From: UBA8337 sp937907245
GTDB taxonomy: Bacteria > Pseudomonadota > Alphaproteobacteria > RS24
NCBI GenBank assembly: GCA_965219485.1
Contig: OZ244774.1
Span: 558,001 to 622,000 of the forward strand
DNA length: 64,000 nt
Direction of reading: 5' to 3'
Of the stretch, positions 6,917 through 16,746 are shown one piece after another. How positions within the stretch are numbered: position 1 is the stretch's first letter; each line of letters opens with the position of its first letter. The notes below the pieces were generated by a model. That model had not been told where the DNA came from and ran no database searches. It saw only the letters and a program-made list of their open reading frames with translations. The position numbers and the translations under genes are program-made.

Positions 6917-8485
6917 ATGACCAACTCAACAAAACAAACAGGCGCTGCCAGCGACCGCATTTATATTTTTGACACAACTTTGCGCGATGGCGAACAGTCG
7001 CCAGGCGCTTCTATGACTTTAGAAGAAAAGCTGCAAGTTGCCGAAACTTTGGACACAATGGGTGTCGATGTTATCGAAGCTGGATTTCCCATTGCCTCGA
7101 ACGGTGACTTTGAAAGCGTAAGCGAAGTCGCGAAATTAGTGAAAAATGCCCAAGTATGTGGCTTGGCGCGCGCCGGTGCCAAAGATATCGACCGGGCGGC
7201 AGATGCGTTAAAACACGCCAAAAACCCGCGCATCCATACGTTTATCTCTACCAGTCCTGTGCATATGAAACACAAATTGCAAATGGAACCGGAAGACGTA
7301 ATGGAAGCCATTGCAACTTCGGTAGCGCGCGCGCGTGATCATACCGACAATGTGGAATGGTCGCCAGAAGACGCGACCCGCACAGACCATGATTTCTTAT
7401 GTGCCAGCGTCGAAACCGCCATTCGAGCTGGCGCGACGACCATTAATATTCCAGACACTGTTGGCTATACGATGCCGCAGGAATATTTTGAGATGATTAC
7501 CATGTTGCGCGAGCGTGTCCCGAATATCGATAAAGCGATTATCTCTACGCATTGCCATAATGATTTGGGACTGGCGGTTGCCAATTCCTTGGCTGGCGTT
7601 CGCGCCGGCGCGCGCCAAATCGAATGCACCATTAACGGTCTTGGCGAACGTGCGGGCAATGCGGCCTTGGAAGAAATTGTTATGGCGATGAATGTGCGCA
7701 ATGACTTGATGCCACAATGGACCAACATCGAGACGCAAATGCTGTCTCGTGCCTCTAAGTTAGTGTCGTCGGTGACCGCTTTTCCAGTGCAATACAATAA
7801 GGCGATTGTGGGCCAGAATGCGTTCGCGCATGAGAGCGGTATTCACCAAGATGGAATGCTGAAGAATAATCAGACCTATGAAATTATGACGCCTGAGAGT
7901 GTGGGTATTTCCAAAACCTCCTTGGTTATGGGCAAACATTCAGGGCGCCATGCGTTTCGCGATAAAATTAATAATCTGGGCTATCAATTGGGTGACAACC
8001 AGTTGCAAGAGGCGTTTGTGCGCTTTAAAGAGCTGGCCGACCGGAAAAAACATGTGTTTGATGATGACATTATCGCGTTGATTGATGATGAAGTTGCCAA
8101 AGGTATCGACCGTATCAAGCTTGTGTCTTTGCGGGTTGTTGCAGGCTCGCACGGCCCTCAACAGGCGGTTTTGAAACTCGATATTGACGGCAAAGAAACC
8201 GAAGTAGAAAGCACAGGCGACGGTCCCGTCGATGCGACGTTCAATGCGATTAAGGCTTTGTTCCCGCATGAAGCAGATTTGCAGCTTTACCAAGTCCATG
8301 CCGTGACACAAGGTACGGATGCACAAGCTGAAGTGAGTGTGCGTTTGGAAGAAAGCGGTAAAACCGTGATTGGCCGCGCCGCTGATACAGATACAATGGT
8401 CGCCTCGGCACGAGCTTATATTAGTGCTTTGAACAAATTGTTGATTAAACGAGAAAAACAGGCGCCGGATAGTCTGACCGCCTGA
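6917..8485 (+). CDS. leuA: 2-isopropylmalate synthase
   Basis: 522-residue enzyme that condenses acetyl-CoA with 2-oxoisovalerate, the committed step to leucine. The HMGL-like TIM barrel opens with DTTLRDGEQSPGASM (near residue 19) supplying the metal Asp and catalytic Arg; THCHNDLGLAVAN (near 212) gives the His-x-His metal pair; GLGERAGNAALEE follows near 240. The C-terminal ~130 residues form the leucine-binding regulatory domain (GPQQAVLKLDIDGKE onward). Length is standard for the bacterial long form. Shine-Dalgarno AAGGATG precedes the ATG. It is controlled by the leader peptide upstream and stands alone, without leuBCD. Confidence 0.95.
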   Translation: MTNSTKQTGAASDRIYIFDTTLRDGEQSPGASMTLEEKLQVAETLDTMGVDVIEAGFPIASNGDFESVSEVAKLVKNAQVCGLARAGAKDIDRAADALKHAKNPRIHTFISTSPVHMKHKLQMEPEDVMEAIATSVARARDHTDNVEWSPEDATRTDHDFLCASVETAIRAGATTINIPDTVGYTMPQEYFEMITMLRERVPNIDKAIISTHCHNDLGLAVANSLAGVRAGARQIECTINGLGERAGNAALEEIVMAMNVRNDLMPQWTNIETQMLSRASKLVSSVTAFPVQYNKAIVGQNAFAHESGIHQDGMLKNNQTYEIMTPESVGISKTSLVMGKHSGRHAFRDKINNLGYQLGDNQLQEAFVRFKELADRKKHVFDDDIIALIDDEVAKGIDRIKLVSLRVVAGSHGPQQAVLKLDIDGKETEVESTGDGPVDATFNAIKALFPHEADLQLYQVHAVTQGTDAQAEVSVRLEESGKTVIGRAADTDTMVASARAYISALNKLLIKREKQAPDSLTA

Positions 8486-8511
8486 TTGGTACTCTTTGAG
8501 AGGAATACACG

Positions 8512-9552
8512 ATGTTAAATATGCTGCTTGCGATGTTCTCTGCCGATATGGCTATCGACCTTGGAACCGCCAATACGCTGGTTTACGTGAAGGGGCGTGG
8601 CATTGTTTTGAATGAGCCATCCGTGGTTGCCATCATCGAACAAAACGGTCGCAACCGCGTGCTTGCGGTGGGCGATGAAGCTAAAATGATGCTGGGGCGT
8701 ACGCCAGGCAACATTAAAGCTATTCGTCCAATGCGCGATGGGGTGATTGCTGACTTCGATGTGACGGAGGAAATGATCAAACATTTCATTCGCAAAGTTC
8801 ATAATCGTCGTAGCTTCGCCAATCCGCAAATCGTTGTCTGCGTGCCTTCGGGCGCGACGGCGGTGGAGCGTCGTGCGATTCAAGAAAGCGCCATGTCAGC
8901 GGGTGCGCGTCGGGTATTCCTCATCGAAGAGCCTATGGCAGCCGCCATTGGCGCCGGTCTTCCGGTTACCGAGCCAACCGGCTCCATGGTCATTGATATT
9001 GGCGGTGGCACCACGGAAGTGGCTGTCTTGTCCTTAGGCGGCATTGTGTATTCGCGTTCGGTGCGCGTGGGCGGAGATAAAATGGATGAAGCGATTATCG
9101 CGCATATTCGCCGCAACCATAATCTTCTCATTGGCGAATCGAGTGCCGAACGGATCAAGAAAGAAGTCGGTTCTGCCATGATGGCGCCCGGCGAAGAAGG
9201 CCAGACGGTCAGCCTCAAAGGGCGAGATCTCATGAACGGCGTGCCGCGCGAAGTCACGATTACACAGCGCGAAATTGCCGAAAGCTTGGCCGAGCCAGTG
9301 GGCGCAATTGTCGAGGCCGTAAAAGTGGCGCTAGAAGCTACGCCACCAGAGTTGGCCGCCGATATTGTCGATAAGGGTATTGTAATGACAGGCGGCGGCG
9401 GCTTGCTGCATAATCTGGATGCCTATTTGCGCGAAGCTACAGGCTTGCCAGTGTCGATTGCGGATGAGGCCTTGTCGTGTGTTGTGTTGGGAACCGGTCG
9501 TGCGTTAGAGCACATTAAAACGATGAAACACGTTCTTTCCGCAGCGTATTAG
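8512..9552 (+). CDS. mreB: Rod shape-determining actin homologue MreB
   Basis: 346-residue actin-fold ATPase that polymerises under the inner membrane and guides side-wall peptidoglycan synthesis. Phosphate 1 motif DLGTANTLVY near residue 17, VIDIGGGTTEVAVLSLGG (phosphate 2) near 163 and VMTGGGGLLHNLD (adenosine motif) near 294 are intact. It heads the mreB-mreC-mreD-mrdA-rodA operon, a conserved order; a clear GAGAGGA Shine-Dalgarno stands before the ATG. The short hydrophobic N terminus (LNMLLAMF) is a membrane-binding helix. Confidence 0.96.
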   Translation: MLNMLLAMFSADMAIDLGTANTLVYVKGRGIVLNEPSVVAIIEQNGRNRVLAVGDEAKMMLGRTPGNIKAIRPMRDGVIADFDVTEEMIKHFIRKVHNRRSFANPQIVVCVPSGATAVERRAIQESAMSAGARRVFLIEEPMAAAIGAGLPVTEPTGSMVIDIGGGTTEVAVLSLGGIVYSRSVRVGGDKMDEAIIAHIRRNHNLLIGESSAERIKKEVGSAMMAPGEEGQTVSLKGRDLMNGVPREVTITQREIAESLAEPVGAIVEAVKVALEATPPELAADIVDKGIVMTGGGGLLHNLDAYLREATGLPVSIADEALSCVVLGTGRALEHIKTMKHVLSAAY

Positions 9553-9573
9553 GCGAGACTTTGAGAGGATTCT

Positions 9574-10449
9574 TTGGCGAAATTGAGCGCCAGTATTAGC
9601 GAGACACGCTTTGTCAGTGCGACGGGTATTGCGGCTGCTTGTTTGCTGGTAGGCGCCTTGCTTTTATTCCTCTTGCCGCGGGAGGATCCGCGGGTCATGC
9701 AATTGCGCCAAACCGCCTTTGATATTTTTCTGCCTGCCATAGATGCTTTGGGACGCCCCTTTGTTGCGCTTCGAAACACGGGCACCAAAGTCGCGCAATT
9801 GGGCGGGCTACGCGAAGAAAACGACCGACTGCTGGCCGAGAACGAAGCGCTACGTCTGAAAATCAACGAGATGACACAATCGCAATTCTTGATGCAGCAA
9901 TATCGCGCCCTCTTGGATTTGCCACCGGAACCAGATATTGAGCTATTCCCCGTGCGGGTCGTGGCCGATCTTTCTAGCCCGTTTGTGAAAACACTCGTTA
10001 CCAAAGGCGGAAAAAACGTAGGCATTGAAAACGGCTTGGCGGTTATTGGCACCAATGGTCTTATCGGTAGAGTTATTTCGAGCGGCTCGCAGTCCGCACG
10101 TATTTTGCTGCTCACAGATTTTAACAGCAATATTCCCGTGGTCGCCCTGGCTAGCAATGTGCAAGCGATTTTAGGGGGGCGAAATAATGCCTCGCCAGAA
10201 CTTCAATTCCTGCCGCGCAAAGCCAAACTAAAAGATGGCGATCTGCTGGTCACCTCAGGGCGCGGGGGACGTATTCCTATCGGCTTACCTGTTGGGCTGG
10301 TGCGTTTGGGCAAGGACGGCGAGCCGCCTACAGTAGAGCTTCTAGATGATATGCAAGGTCTCATCCACGTGCGTGTGGTGAAGGGATCTGCCATTGAAAC
10401 ACCGCCTGACATAGATGTGTCTCCGGCTCGCCGCAAGGCGAAACAATGA
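9574..10449 (+). CDS. mreC: Rod shape-determining protein MreC
   Basis: 291-residue bitopic inner-membrane protein linking MreB to the elongation synthases. One transmembrane helix (about residues 15-33, ATGIAAACLLVGALLLFLL), a periplasmic coiled coil with LREENDRLLAENEALRLKI near 87-105, then the two beta-barrel MreC core (VVADLSSPFVKTLVT through VTSGRGGRIPIGLPVG). It uses a TTG start with AGAGGA six bases upstream. The stop overlaps the mreD start by 4 nt (ATGA). The C terminus is short and basic compared with many alphaproteobacterial MreC. Confidence 0.93.
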   Translation: MAKLSASISETRFVSATGIAAACLLVGALLLFLLPREDPRVMQLRQTAFDIFLPAIDALGRPFVALRNTGTKVAQLGGLREENDRLLAENEALRLKINEMTQSQFLMQQYRALLDLPPEPDIELFPVRVVADLSSPFVKTLVTKGGKNVGIENGLAVIGTNGLIGRVISSGSQSARILLLTDFNSNIPVVALASNVQAILGGRNNASPELQFLPRKAKLKDGDLLVTSGRGGRIPIGLPVGLVRLGKDGEPPTVELLDDMQGLIHVRVVKGSAIETPPDIDVSPARRKAKQ

Positions 10450-10991
10450 CCCCCTGGGGACATAACGATATTCGGGCGCCCGATGGCGGCAGCCTATGGC
10501 TGGTTCCCTACCTTGTCTTGGCCTGGTTTATTATGCTGGATGGGCTTCCCGTCGACTATTACTGGCTAACCCATTTAGAGATAGGGCTTTATCTCGTGCC
10601 GATATTCTTTATCGCTGTATCGCCAAGTGACAGTGACTTCGCGCCCGTTGGGATTGCTGCCTTTGGCCTGCTCAACGATGTGTTAAGCGAGGCGCCGATT
10701 GGCTATTGGGCATTTTTATTTGGTTTTTTCTACCTCTTGGCCATGGGCCAAAAGGCGGTTTTGCGAGAGGCCCGAATGACGGGCATATGGATAAATTTTT
10801 TGGTCCTATGTGTGCTGACATATTTTGCTGGCTATCTGATAGGCCTGCTGCGCGCCGATATGGAGATTAATTTTTTACTGTATTTATCTTCGGCTTTGCT
10901 GACTGGCCTGTGTTTCCCGCTGCTATATTTTCCGCTGGGATGGATGGAAAACCAAACCTTTTCAGACCCGCTTCGAAGGCGAGATGACTAA
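10446..10991 (+). CDS. mreD: Rod shape-determining protein MreD
   Basis: 181-residue polytopic inner-membrane protein with about five hydrophobic helices, weakly conserved as is usual for MreD; identity rests largely on length, topology and its place between mreC and mrdA. It joins MreC in the elongasome. Start ATG overlaps mreC by 4 nt and its stop shares one base with the mrdA start (TAATG), so the block is translationally coupled. Confidence 0.88.
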   Translation: MTPWGHNDIRAPDGGSLWLVPYLVLAWFIMLDGLPVDYYWLTHLEIGLYLVPIFFIAVSPSDSDFAPVGIAAFGLLNDVLSEAPIGYWAFLFGFFYLLAMGQKAVLREARMTGIWINFLVLCVLTYFAGYLIGLLRADMEINFLLYLSSALLTGLCFPLLYFPLGWMENQTFSDPLRRRDD

Positions 10992-12865
10992 TGGCTCTAT
11001 TTGAAAATGAGAGCGGATTATTCTCGCGGCGGCTGTTTGCCCTTGGTGGCATGCAAGCCAGCTTATTTGCTTTATTGGCGGGGCGGCTGCAGTATTTGCA
11101 AATCTCTAAATCCGATGATTACGCGACCTTGGCCGAAGCAAATCGGGTGAATATTTCAGAACTCTCACCAGCACGCGGTCTCATCACCGACCGAGACGGA
11201 GTTCTGTTAGCCGACAATGATCGCAAGCTACTTGTCGAGCTGGTGCCCGAGCAGGTCAAGGAACTGGATAGAACACTGGCTGAGCTGCAAGAGCATTTGG
11301 GCCTGACGACGGGCCGAGTTCGGGAGCTGCGCCGTAGGATCAAACGCGGGCCGTCTTTCAAAGTCGTCACCATAGCTGAAGATGTCGACTGGGATGCGTT
11401 TGCGGCGATTAATCTGCGCCTACCGTTTTTGCCGGGCGTTGCGCCTCGTGTGGGTGAAAAGCGGGTTTATCCCGAAGGCGCTAAATTGGCGCATGTGGTG
11501 GGCTATGTTGGCGATAAAACGGCAGCTGATTTGCGGCGTATGGGGCGCATTGTCGGCGATACAGTCGGGCGCAGTGGCGTCGAGCGCGAGTTTGAGCGTG
11601 ACCTGCGGGGCAGGGCTGGCGTGCGGCATGTCGAGGTGAATGCCCGAGGGCGCACGGTTCGCGAACTGGAAACCAATCCAGGGCGCCCGGGGCAAAACAT
11701 AGCTTTGTCTATTGATGTGGCCCTGCAAAGAAAAGTGTCTGCGCGTTTGGCCGGGCATAGTGGCTCTGCAGTGGTGATGGATATTGAGACGGGGGAGCTA
11801 TTGGCCATGGCCTCCGTGCCGTCTTTTGATCCAAATGATTTCTCGCGCGGAGTGGATACACGCACATGGGAAAAAATGCTGGCGGCCGAGCGAAAGCCTC
11901 TTTTGAACAAAGCCATTCGCGGACAATATTCACCTGGTTCGACCTTTAAAATGCTCGTGGCCTTGGCAGCTTTAGAAGATGATTTGGTAAACCCAGATGA
12001 TGAGATTGATTGCTCGGGCGTCTATGATTTTTCGGGTGAACTATATCATTGCTGGCGAACTGAGGGCCATGGCGCCACCAATATGGTTCAAGCGATCGAA
12101 CAATCTTGTGACACATATTTTTATGACTTGGCTTTGAAAGTTGGCATTAATCGCATTGAATCCATGGCTCGCCGCTTTGGTTTCGGGGTGCCCACGGGCA
12201 TTAATCTGATGGGCGAGAAATCGGGAACTGTACCTGGGCGCGATTGGAAACGAGCCAATTATGATACGGGCTGGAGATCTGGGGAGACGGTCATCACGGG
12301 CATCGGCCAAGGCTATTTGCTAACCACGCCTTTGCAATTGGCGGTGATGACGGCGGCACTTGCAAATGGTGGCAAGCTGGTAACCCCCACGCTTGTGCGA
12401 AACCAAGAAACGTCTGGCGAGGCCGTTCGAATTGGCGTGTCGCCCAAGAATTTGAGCATCGTCCAACGCGGCATGTATCGCGCGGTCAATAAGCCAGATG
12501 GCACGGCCTATGCCTCCAGTCTGTTGATTGAAGGGCAGCGCATGTCGGGCAAAACGGGCACGGTGCAGGTTCGCCGCATTTCTATGACGGAACGCGAAGA
12601 AGGCGTCATCCCCAATTCAAAGTTAGATTGGCATTTGCGCGACCACGCTTTGTTTGTTGGCTATGTGCCGCATAATGCGCCGCGCTATGCCATCTCTGTA
12701 GTGATTGAACATGGCGGGGGTGGGGGCCAAGTAGCGGCGCCTATGGCGCGCGATATTATGGTGGACCTGCTGCGCTCTCGCGGAGGCACGGCCCCGTCTA
12801 GCCCGCAAGCGGCCCCTTCTAGCCCGCAAGCAAGTGTCTCTCCGGCTCCAGAGGAGCGCTCATGA
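10991..12865 (+). CDS. mrdA: Penicillin-binding protein 2, elongation transpeptidase
   Basis: 624-residue class B PBP that cross-links side-wall peptidoglycan with RodA. N-terminal membrane anchor (about residues 15-38), dimerisation/pedestal region starting ANRVNISELSPARGLITDRDG, then the transpeptidase domain with SxxK motif SPGSTFK (near residue 315), SxN-type motif SCD near 369 and KTG motif SGKTGTV near 520. The C-terminal tail has a small tandem repeat (PSSPQA twice, codons repeating ...AGCCCGCAAGC...), probably unstructured. Coupled to rodA by a 4-nt overlap. Confidence 0.95.
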   Translation: MALFENESGLFSRRLFALGGMQASLFALLAGRLQYLQISKSDDYATLAEANRVNISELSPARGLITDRDGVLLADNDRKLLVELVPEQVKELDRTLAELQEHLGLTTGRVRELRRRIKRGPSFKVVTIAEDVDWDAFAAINLRLPFLPGVAPRVGEKRVYPEGAKLAHVVGYVGDKTAADLRRMGRIVGDTVGRSGVEREFERDLRGRAGVRHVEVNARGRTVRELETNPGRPGQNIALSIDVALQRKVSARLAGHSGSAVVMDIETGELLAMASVPSFDPNDFSRGVDTRTWEKMLAAERKPLLNKAIRGQYSPGSTFKMLVALAALEDDLVNPDDEIDCSGVYDFSGELYHCWRTEGHGATNMVQAIEQSCDTYFYDLALKVGINRIESMARRFGFGVPTGINLMGEKSGTVPGRDWKRANYDTGWRSGETVITGIGQGYLLTTPLQLAVMTAALANGGKLVTPTLVRNQETSGEAVRIGVSPKNLSIVQRGMYRAVNKPDGTAYASSLLIEGQRMSGKTGTVQVRRISMTEREEGVIPNSKLDWHLRDHALFVGYVPHNAPRYAISVVIEHGGGGGQVAAPMARDIMVDLLRSRGGTAPSSPQAAPSSPQASVSPAPEERS

Positions 12866-13986
12866 GTTATGGAAATCAAATGAATCGTGCCGGCCTGCTA
12901 GAGCATTTCGAAGACATGCATAAGCCTTTGTTTGTCTGCGTCGGTCTGCTGGGCATGATCGGGGTTATGGTTCTTTATTCAGTTGCTGGCGGAGACTTTT
13001 CGCCTTGGGCATGGCGCCACGGTGTACGCATCTTGGGCGGACTTGGGCTGATATACGTCCTATCGACGATTGAGTTGCGAACCTTTTATGTCTTAGCTTA
13101 TCCGCTTTTCGGGCTTGTCTTAGTTTTATTGGTCGGGGTGGAAGTCTTTGGAACGAAAAATATGGGCGCGCAACGATGGCTAGATTTAGGTTTCGTGCGC
13201 TTGCAACCATCTGAGTTTATGCGCTTGGCTTTGGTTTTGGCGCTGGCTCGTTTTTACCATGCCATGCATCAAAATGATGTCTCGCATCCGCTAAACCTAA
13301 TTATGCCAGTGGCGATGATTGTGGCACCATGTTTGCTGGTGCTGAACCAGCCTGACTTGGGCACATCGATTATGATTGCGGTGGCAGGCTTAAGCGTGCT
13401 GTTTTTGGCTGGGGTGAACTTGCGATATTTCATGGGGGGCAGTGTGCTTATTATCGCCGCCATTCCCGTCGTATGGCAGAACATGCTGACCTATCAAAAA
13501 GAGCGCGTTTTAGTGTTTTTAAATCCGGAGAGAGATCCGCTAGGCGCTGGCTACCACATTATTCAATCGAAAATTGGTATCGGCTCGGGCGGCGTGTTTG
13601 GCAAAGGCCTGGCGCAGGGCACGCAAAGCCAATTGAACTTTTTACCCGAACGCCATACCGACTTTATTTTCAGTAATTTTGCAGAGGAAATGGGCTTTTT
13701 TGGCTCCCTTGCTTTGCTAATTCTATTTATCCTTATGCTGTTTCTTATCTTCCGCATTGCCAATCAAATGCGCCATTCTTTCTCGCGTTTGGCCGTTGCT
13801 TCTATGGGGTTCTCGATATCCATTTACGTCATTGTGAACCTGGCCATGGTAATGGGCTTGGCGCCGGTTGTTGGGGTGCCGCTGCCTTTTGTCTCGTATG
13901 GCGGGACTTCTCTCTTGACCTTTATGGCGAGTATTGGCGTTATATTAGCCATGGAACGACAACCGATGGCAGACCTACCGAAATAG
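12862..13986 (+). CDS. mrdB: Peptidoglycan glycosyltransferase RodA
   Basis: 374-residue SEDS-family polymerase with about ten membrane spans. Conserved SEDS features: GAQRWLDLGFVRLQPSEFMRLA near residue 108, NQPDLGTS near 161 with the catalytic-type Asp, a LNFLPERHTDFIFS loop near 252 and the FVSYGGTSLL motif near 345. It polymerises lipid II glycan strands with PBP2. Last gene of the mre operon; start overlaps mrdA by 4 nt (ATGA). Confidence 0.95.
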   Translation: MSYGNQMNRAGLLEHFEDMHKPLFVCVGLLGMIGVMVLYSVAGGDFSPWAWRHGVRILGGLGLIYVLSTIELRTFYVLAYPLFGLVLVLLVGVEVFGTKNMGAQRWLDLGFVRLQPSEFMRLALVLALARFYHAMHQNDVSHPLNLIMPVAMIVAPCLLVLNQPDLGTSIMIAVAGLSVLFLAGVNLRYFMGGSVLIIAAIPVVWQNMLTYQKERVLVFLNPERDPLGAGYHIIQSKIGIGSGGVFGKGLAQGTQSQLNFLPERHTDFIFSNFAEEMGFFGSLALLILFILMLFLIFRIANQMRHSFSRLAVASMGFSISIYVIVNLAMVMGLAPVVGVPLPFVSYGGTSLLTFMASIGVILAMERQPMADLPK

Positions 13987-14031
13987 TCTTGCTGGATAGC
14001 TTAGACAGGGCAGACAACTAAGGAGACCCTA

Positions 14032-15510
14032 ATGTTAAAGACAAGAATTTTACCGGCTTTTGGTGGGCTCCTTGCCCTGATTATTATCCTTGTTCTGGCG
14101 CGCACTTTCATGCCCGCGGCCGAACAAGGGGTTGGGGAAAGCTTTGACTTTACCCCCGATAGCGATCGGGTTGCGAGGCTTATGAGCGAGTCTGTGCGCT
14201 ATAAAACCATTTCCTATGGTCGCGACAAACCCACCTCCAGCAAAGCTTTGCTGGCCTATCACAAATACCTCGAGAGAAGTTTTCCAAACGTGCATAAGGC
14301 GATGAAGCGCGAAGTGGTCGGCGAGTATTCCTTGCTTTACACATGGGCCGGCAGTCAGCCCGTCTCGCTAGCCAATAAGCCGGTTATTTTGCTGGGTCAT
14401 TTAGATGTGGTACCGGTGATTCCTGGCACGGAAGCCGACTGGAAACAGCCGCCCTTCAAGGGCGTGATTGCCGATGGTTTCATTTGGGGCCGAGGCACAT
14501 TAGACAATAAAGTGAACATCGTTGGTCTGTTAGAGGCAGCGGAGAATATGCTGGCGAAAGGCTTGCAGCCCAAACGCACAATTTATTTCGCGTTTGGTCA
14601 CGACGAAGAACAGGGCGGCATTGATGGCGCTTTGGAAATGGCCAAATTACTTGAGGCACGCGGTGTCGAAGCTGAGTTTCTTATCGATGAAGGCGGCTTG
14701 GTAACCCAAGGCATTGTGCCCGGTGTAGAGCCACTCATGGCGGTCGTCGCGCCTGCCGAAAAAGGCATTGTTACCCTGGAGCTAAAAGTGGTTGGCAACG
14801 GCGGGCACTCTTCTGTGCCGCCAGTTCAAACCTCGATCGGTATTCTGGGCGCTTCCATTGCAGCTTTGGAGGCCAATCAGTTTCCGCGCGATTTCTCGCA
14901 TACGCAAAGCTTCCTAGAATCCGTGGCCGATGACATGCCTTTCCTCAACCGATTGGTGATGAAAAATCTATGGCTGTTCAAACCCATCGTGATGAGCCAG
15001 CTAGAAAATGATGTGCAAATTCAAGCCGGCATGCGCACCACAACGGCCGCGACAATGATTTCAGGCGGTATCAAGGCCAATGTCTTGCCTATCGATGCTT
15101 CGGCAAAAGTCAATTTCCGCATTCTGCCAGGCGAGACGCCAGATACGGTTCGGGCCCGCGTTATCGAAGTGATTAACGATGCGCGCGTCGAGGTGAATTT
15201 TGATGTTTCCGGACAAGGTGGCATGGGGCCATCGCCCGTAAGCCCGCAGTCTGGTTATGGTTGGGAAACGCTTACCACGGCCATTCGAGACACGGCGGCG
15301 CCGGAGCGGATTATCATTGCGCCGCGTCTTTTGGTGGCCGCAACCGATACGCGCCATTACCGCGCTTTGACGCCTAACCATTATCGATTCACCTATATGC
15401 AGCTCGGCGCTAGCGATTTAGGGGCCATCCATGGCACCAATGAACGCATTAGCGTCGCAACGCTAAACGATACCGTGCGGTTCTTCTTCCGGATGATGTC
15501 TGGCTTATAA
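14032..15510 (+). CDS. Membrane-anchored M20-family metallopeptidase (PM20D1-like)
   Basis: 492-residue zinc hydrolase. An N-terminal hydrophobic anchor (residues 8-28) places the body in the periplasm. M20 metal-site motifs are present: GHLDVVPV (near 122), GRGTLDNKVN (near 156) with the bridging Asp, the catalytic EEQGG Glu pair near 192 and a later Asp-Glu near 222. The closest architecture I know is the PM20D1/carboxypeptidase S group, which hydrolyses or forms N-acyl amino acids; the substrate here cannot be read from sequence. AGGAG precedes the ATG. It follows rodA by 45 bp in the same direction, possibly as a distal operon member, and is convergent with grxC. Confidence 0.85.
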   Translation: MLKTRILPAFGGLLALIIILVLARTFMPAAEQGVGESFDFTPDSDRVARLMSESVRYKTISYGRDKPTSSKALLAYHKYLERSFPNVHKAMKREVVGEYSLLYTWAGSQPVSLANKPVILLGHLDVVPVIPGTEADWKQPPFKGVIADGFIWGRGTLDNKVNIVGLLEAAENMLAKGLQPKRTIYFAFGHDEEQGGIDGALEMAKLLEARGVEAEFLIDEGGLVTQGIVPGVEPLMAVVAPAEKGIVTLELKVVGNGGHSSVPPVQTSIGILGASIAALEANQFPRDFSHTQSFLESVADDMPFLNRLVMKNLWLFKPIVMSQLENDVQIQAGMRTTTAATMISGGIKANVLPIDASAKVNFRILPGETPDTVRARVIEVINDARVEVNFDVSGQGGMGPSPVSPQSGYGWETLTTAIRDTAAPERIIIAPRLLVAATDTRHYRALTPNHYRFTYMQLGASDLGAIHGTNERISVATLNDTVRFFFRMMSGL

Positions 15511-15520
15511 GGCGGGCGGC

Positions 15521-15775
15521 TTAGGCCAATAAAGCGTCGAGGGCGCCTTTTTGCTCAAGCGCATGAAGGTCGTCACAGCCACCGATATGGGTGCCGTCGA
15601 TAAAGATTTGGGGCACTGAAGTTTTACCGCCCGCTCGACCCTGCATTGTGCTGCGAAGTTTTGGGTCGTTCGTTACGTTGATTTCCGTATAGCTCGTGCC
15701 TTTTTGGCCCAGCAGGTCTTTGGCTGCGTGGCAGTAGGGGCAGGTTGTGGTGGTGTAAATCTCAATTTTGGCCAT
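15521..15775 (-). CDS. grxC: Glutaredoxin 3
   Basis: 84-residue dithiol glutaredoxin with the CPYC active site (residues 11-14), the TSVPQIFI cis-Pro loop near 50-57 and the GGCDD glutathione-binding motif near 63-67. It reduces protein and glutathione disulfides in the cytoplasm. The start is set at ATG 15775 because AGGAG lies six bases upstream; a longer in-frame extension has no such signal. Last gene of the minus-strand block, 10 bp from the convergent M20 gene. Confidence 0.94.
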   Translation of the reverse strand: MAKIEIYTTTTCPYCHAAKDLLGQKGTSYTEINVTNDPKLRSTMQGRAGGKTSVPQIFIDGTHIGGCDDLHALEQKGALDALLA

Positions 15776-15853
15776 AGAAAACTCCTGTGCTTTAGGTTTA
15801 GGCAAATCAGCGCCTTGCGGCAAGGTGAATTAATTTATGCCTCAAGGTATGGC

Positions 15854-16723
15854 TTAATCTTCGTCTAATTCATCTGGTTCAAAGTCATAAGCATAGTCTT
15901 GAATGTCGAAAGGCGCGGCTTGTATCGGGGTTTCGGTAAAAAACCGAACGGCATAGATGGATAAGGCGCCGTAGCGGGTCTCGCCGCGCATTTCCAAAGG
16001 GGCTGCAAATTGGGTGTCCTGAATGCGCCCGTAATGCGCTTCCACGGGCGGAAACTCTGCCGCGCGCGCCATGCTGCGCTTTGAGTATCCGGCAATCGGA
16101 GCCCAAACAACTTTGCAGGTTAGGGCGGCTATTTGGCTTGGGTAATCGTGCTCGCTTGGGGCTAATTCCTGCCCCGCAATGAGGGTCAGGCTTGCGTGGC
16201 GCCGCCCGTCAAAAATCTGCTGCTCGCCTTGGCACGCATCGACGAGCTTGCCTGTCGTCAGCGGTGCCAACATAGCCAGAAACGGATCCGTCGTGCCCGC
16301 GCCAATACTATCGATATCTACTTTAGTGTCCGATTGACCTTCGGGAGGCAGGGCGTAGCCGGATACAAATTCTATGGGCGCGCCATCTTTATATCGCATC
16401 CAGGATGACTTTATCCCCTCATCATTCGCCCAGCTTAAATCGAGGTGCTGTGGGACAAATTCGCCCGCATCCAGACCCCCATAAGAAGTCGCTACGACAT
16501 GAGAGTTAGACGCGATATGGCCAAGGCCCGCAGGGGCAATATGAGCGCTAACTCGATACGAAACGGAGGAGAGGTCGAGCTGTAATTCAACTTTACTAAG
16601 CAAGATACCGCCTGCGTAAATGCGGTATTCAGCCGAAAAATAGCGCGATGGCGCGTCTGCCGAGCGGCCGGGTGTGGCCAGGGCTAGGGAGCCAATTATA
16701 AAAAGCGAAAGGGCGCGGCGCAT
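15854..16723 (-). CDS. DUF3108-domain exported protein
   Basis: 289-residue protein with a Sec signal peptide (MRRALSLFIIGSLALATPG) and a beta-rich body of the DUF3108 family (AEYRIYAGGILLSKVELQL onward), thought to be a periplasmic or envelope protein of unknown function; a lipid- or polysaccharide-related role is sometimes assumed from structure. Start ATG 16723 has AGAGAAA upstream; a TTG at 16750 that would overlap the MFS gene stop is the alternative. A single Cys pair (CQGEQQ and TCKVVW) could form a disulfide. Acidic tail DELDED. Confidence 0.78.
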   Translation of the reverse strand: MRRALSLFIIGSLALATPGRSADAPSRYFSAEYRIYAGGILLSKVELQLDLSSVSYRVSAHIAPAGLGHIASNSHVVATSYGGLDAGEFVPQHLDLSWANDEGIKSSWMRYKDGAPIEFVSGYALPPEGQSDTKVDIDSIGAGTTDPFLAMLAPLTTGKLVDACQGEQQIFDGRRHASLTLIAGQELAPSEHDYPSQIAALTCKVVWAPIAGYSKRSMARAAEFPPVEAHYGRIQDTQFAAPLEMRGETRYGALSIYAVRFFTETPIQAAPFDIQDYAYDFEPDELDED

Positions 16724-16746
16724 AAGTTTCTCTATCCAGTGGAGCT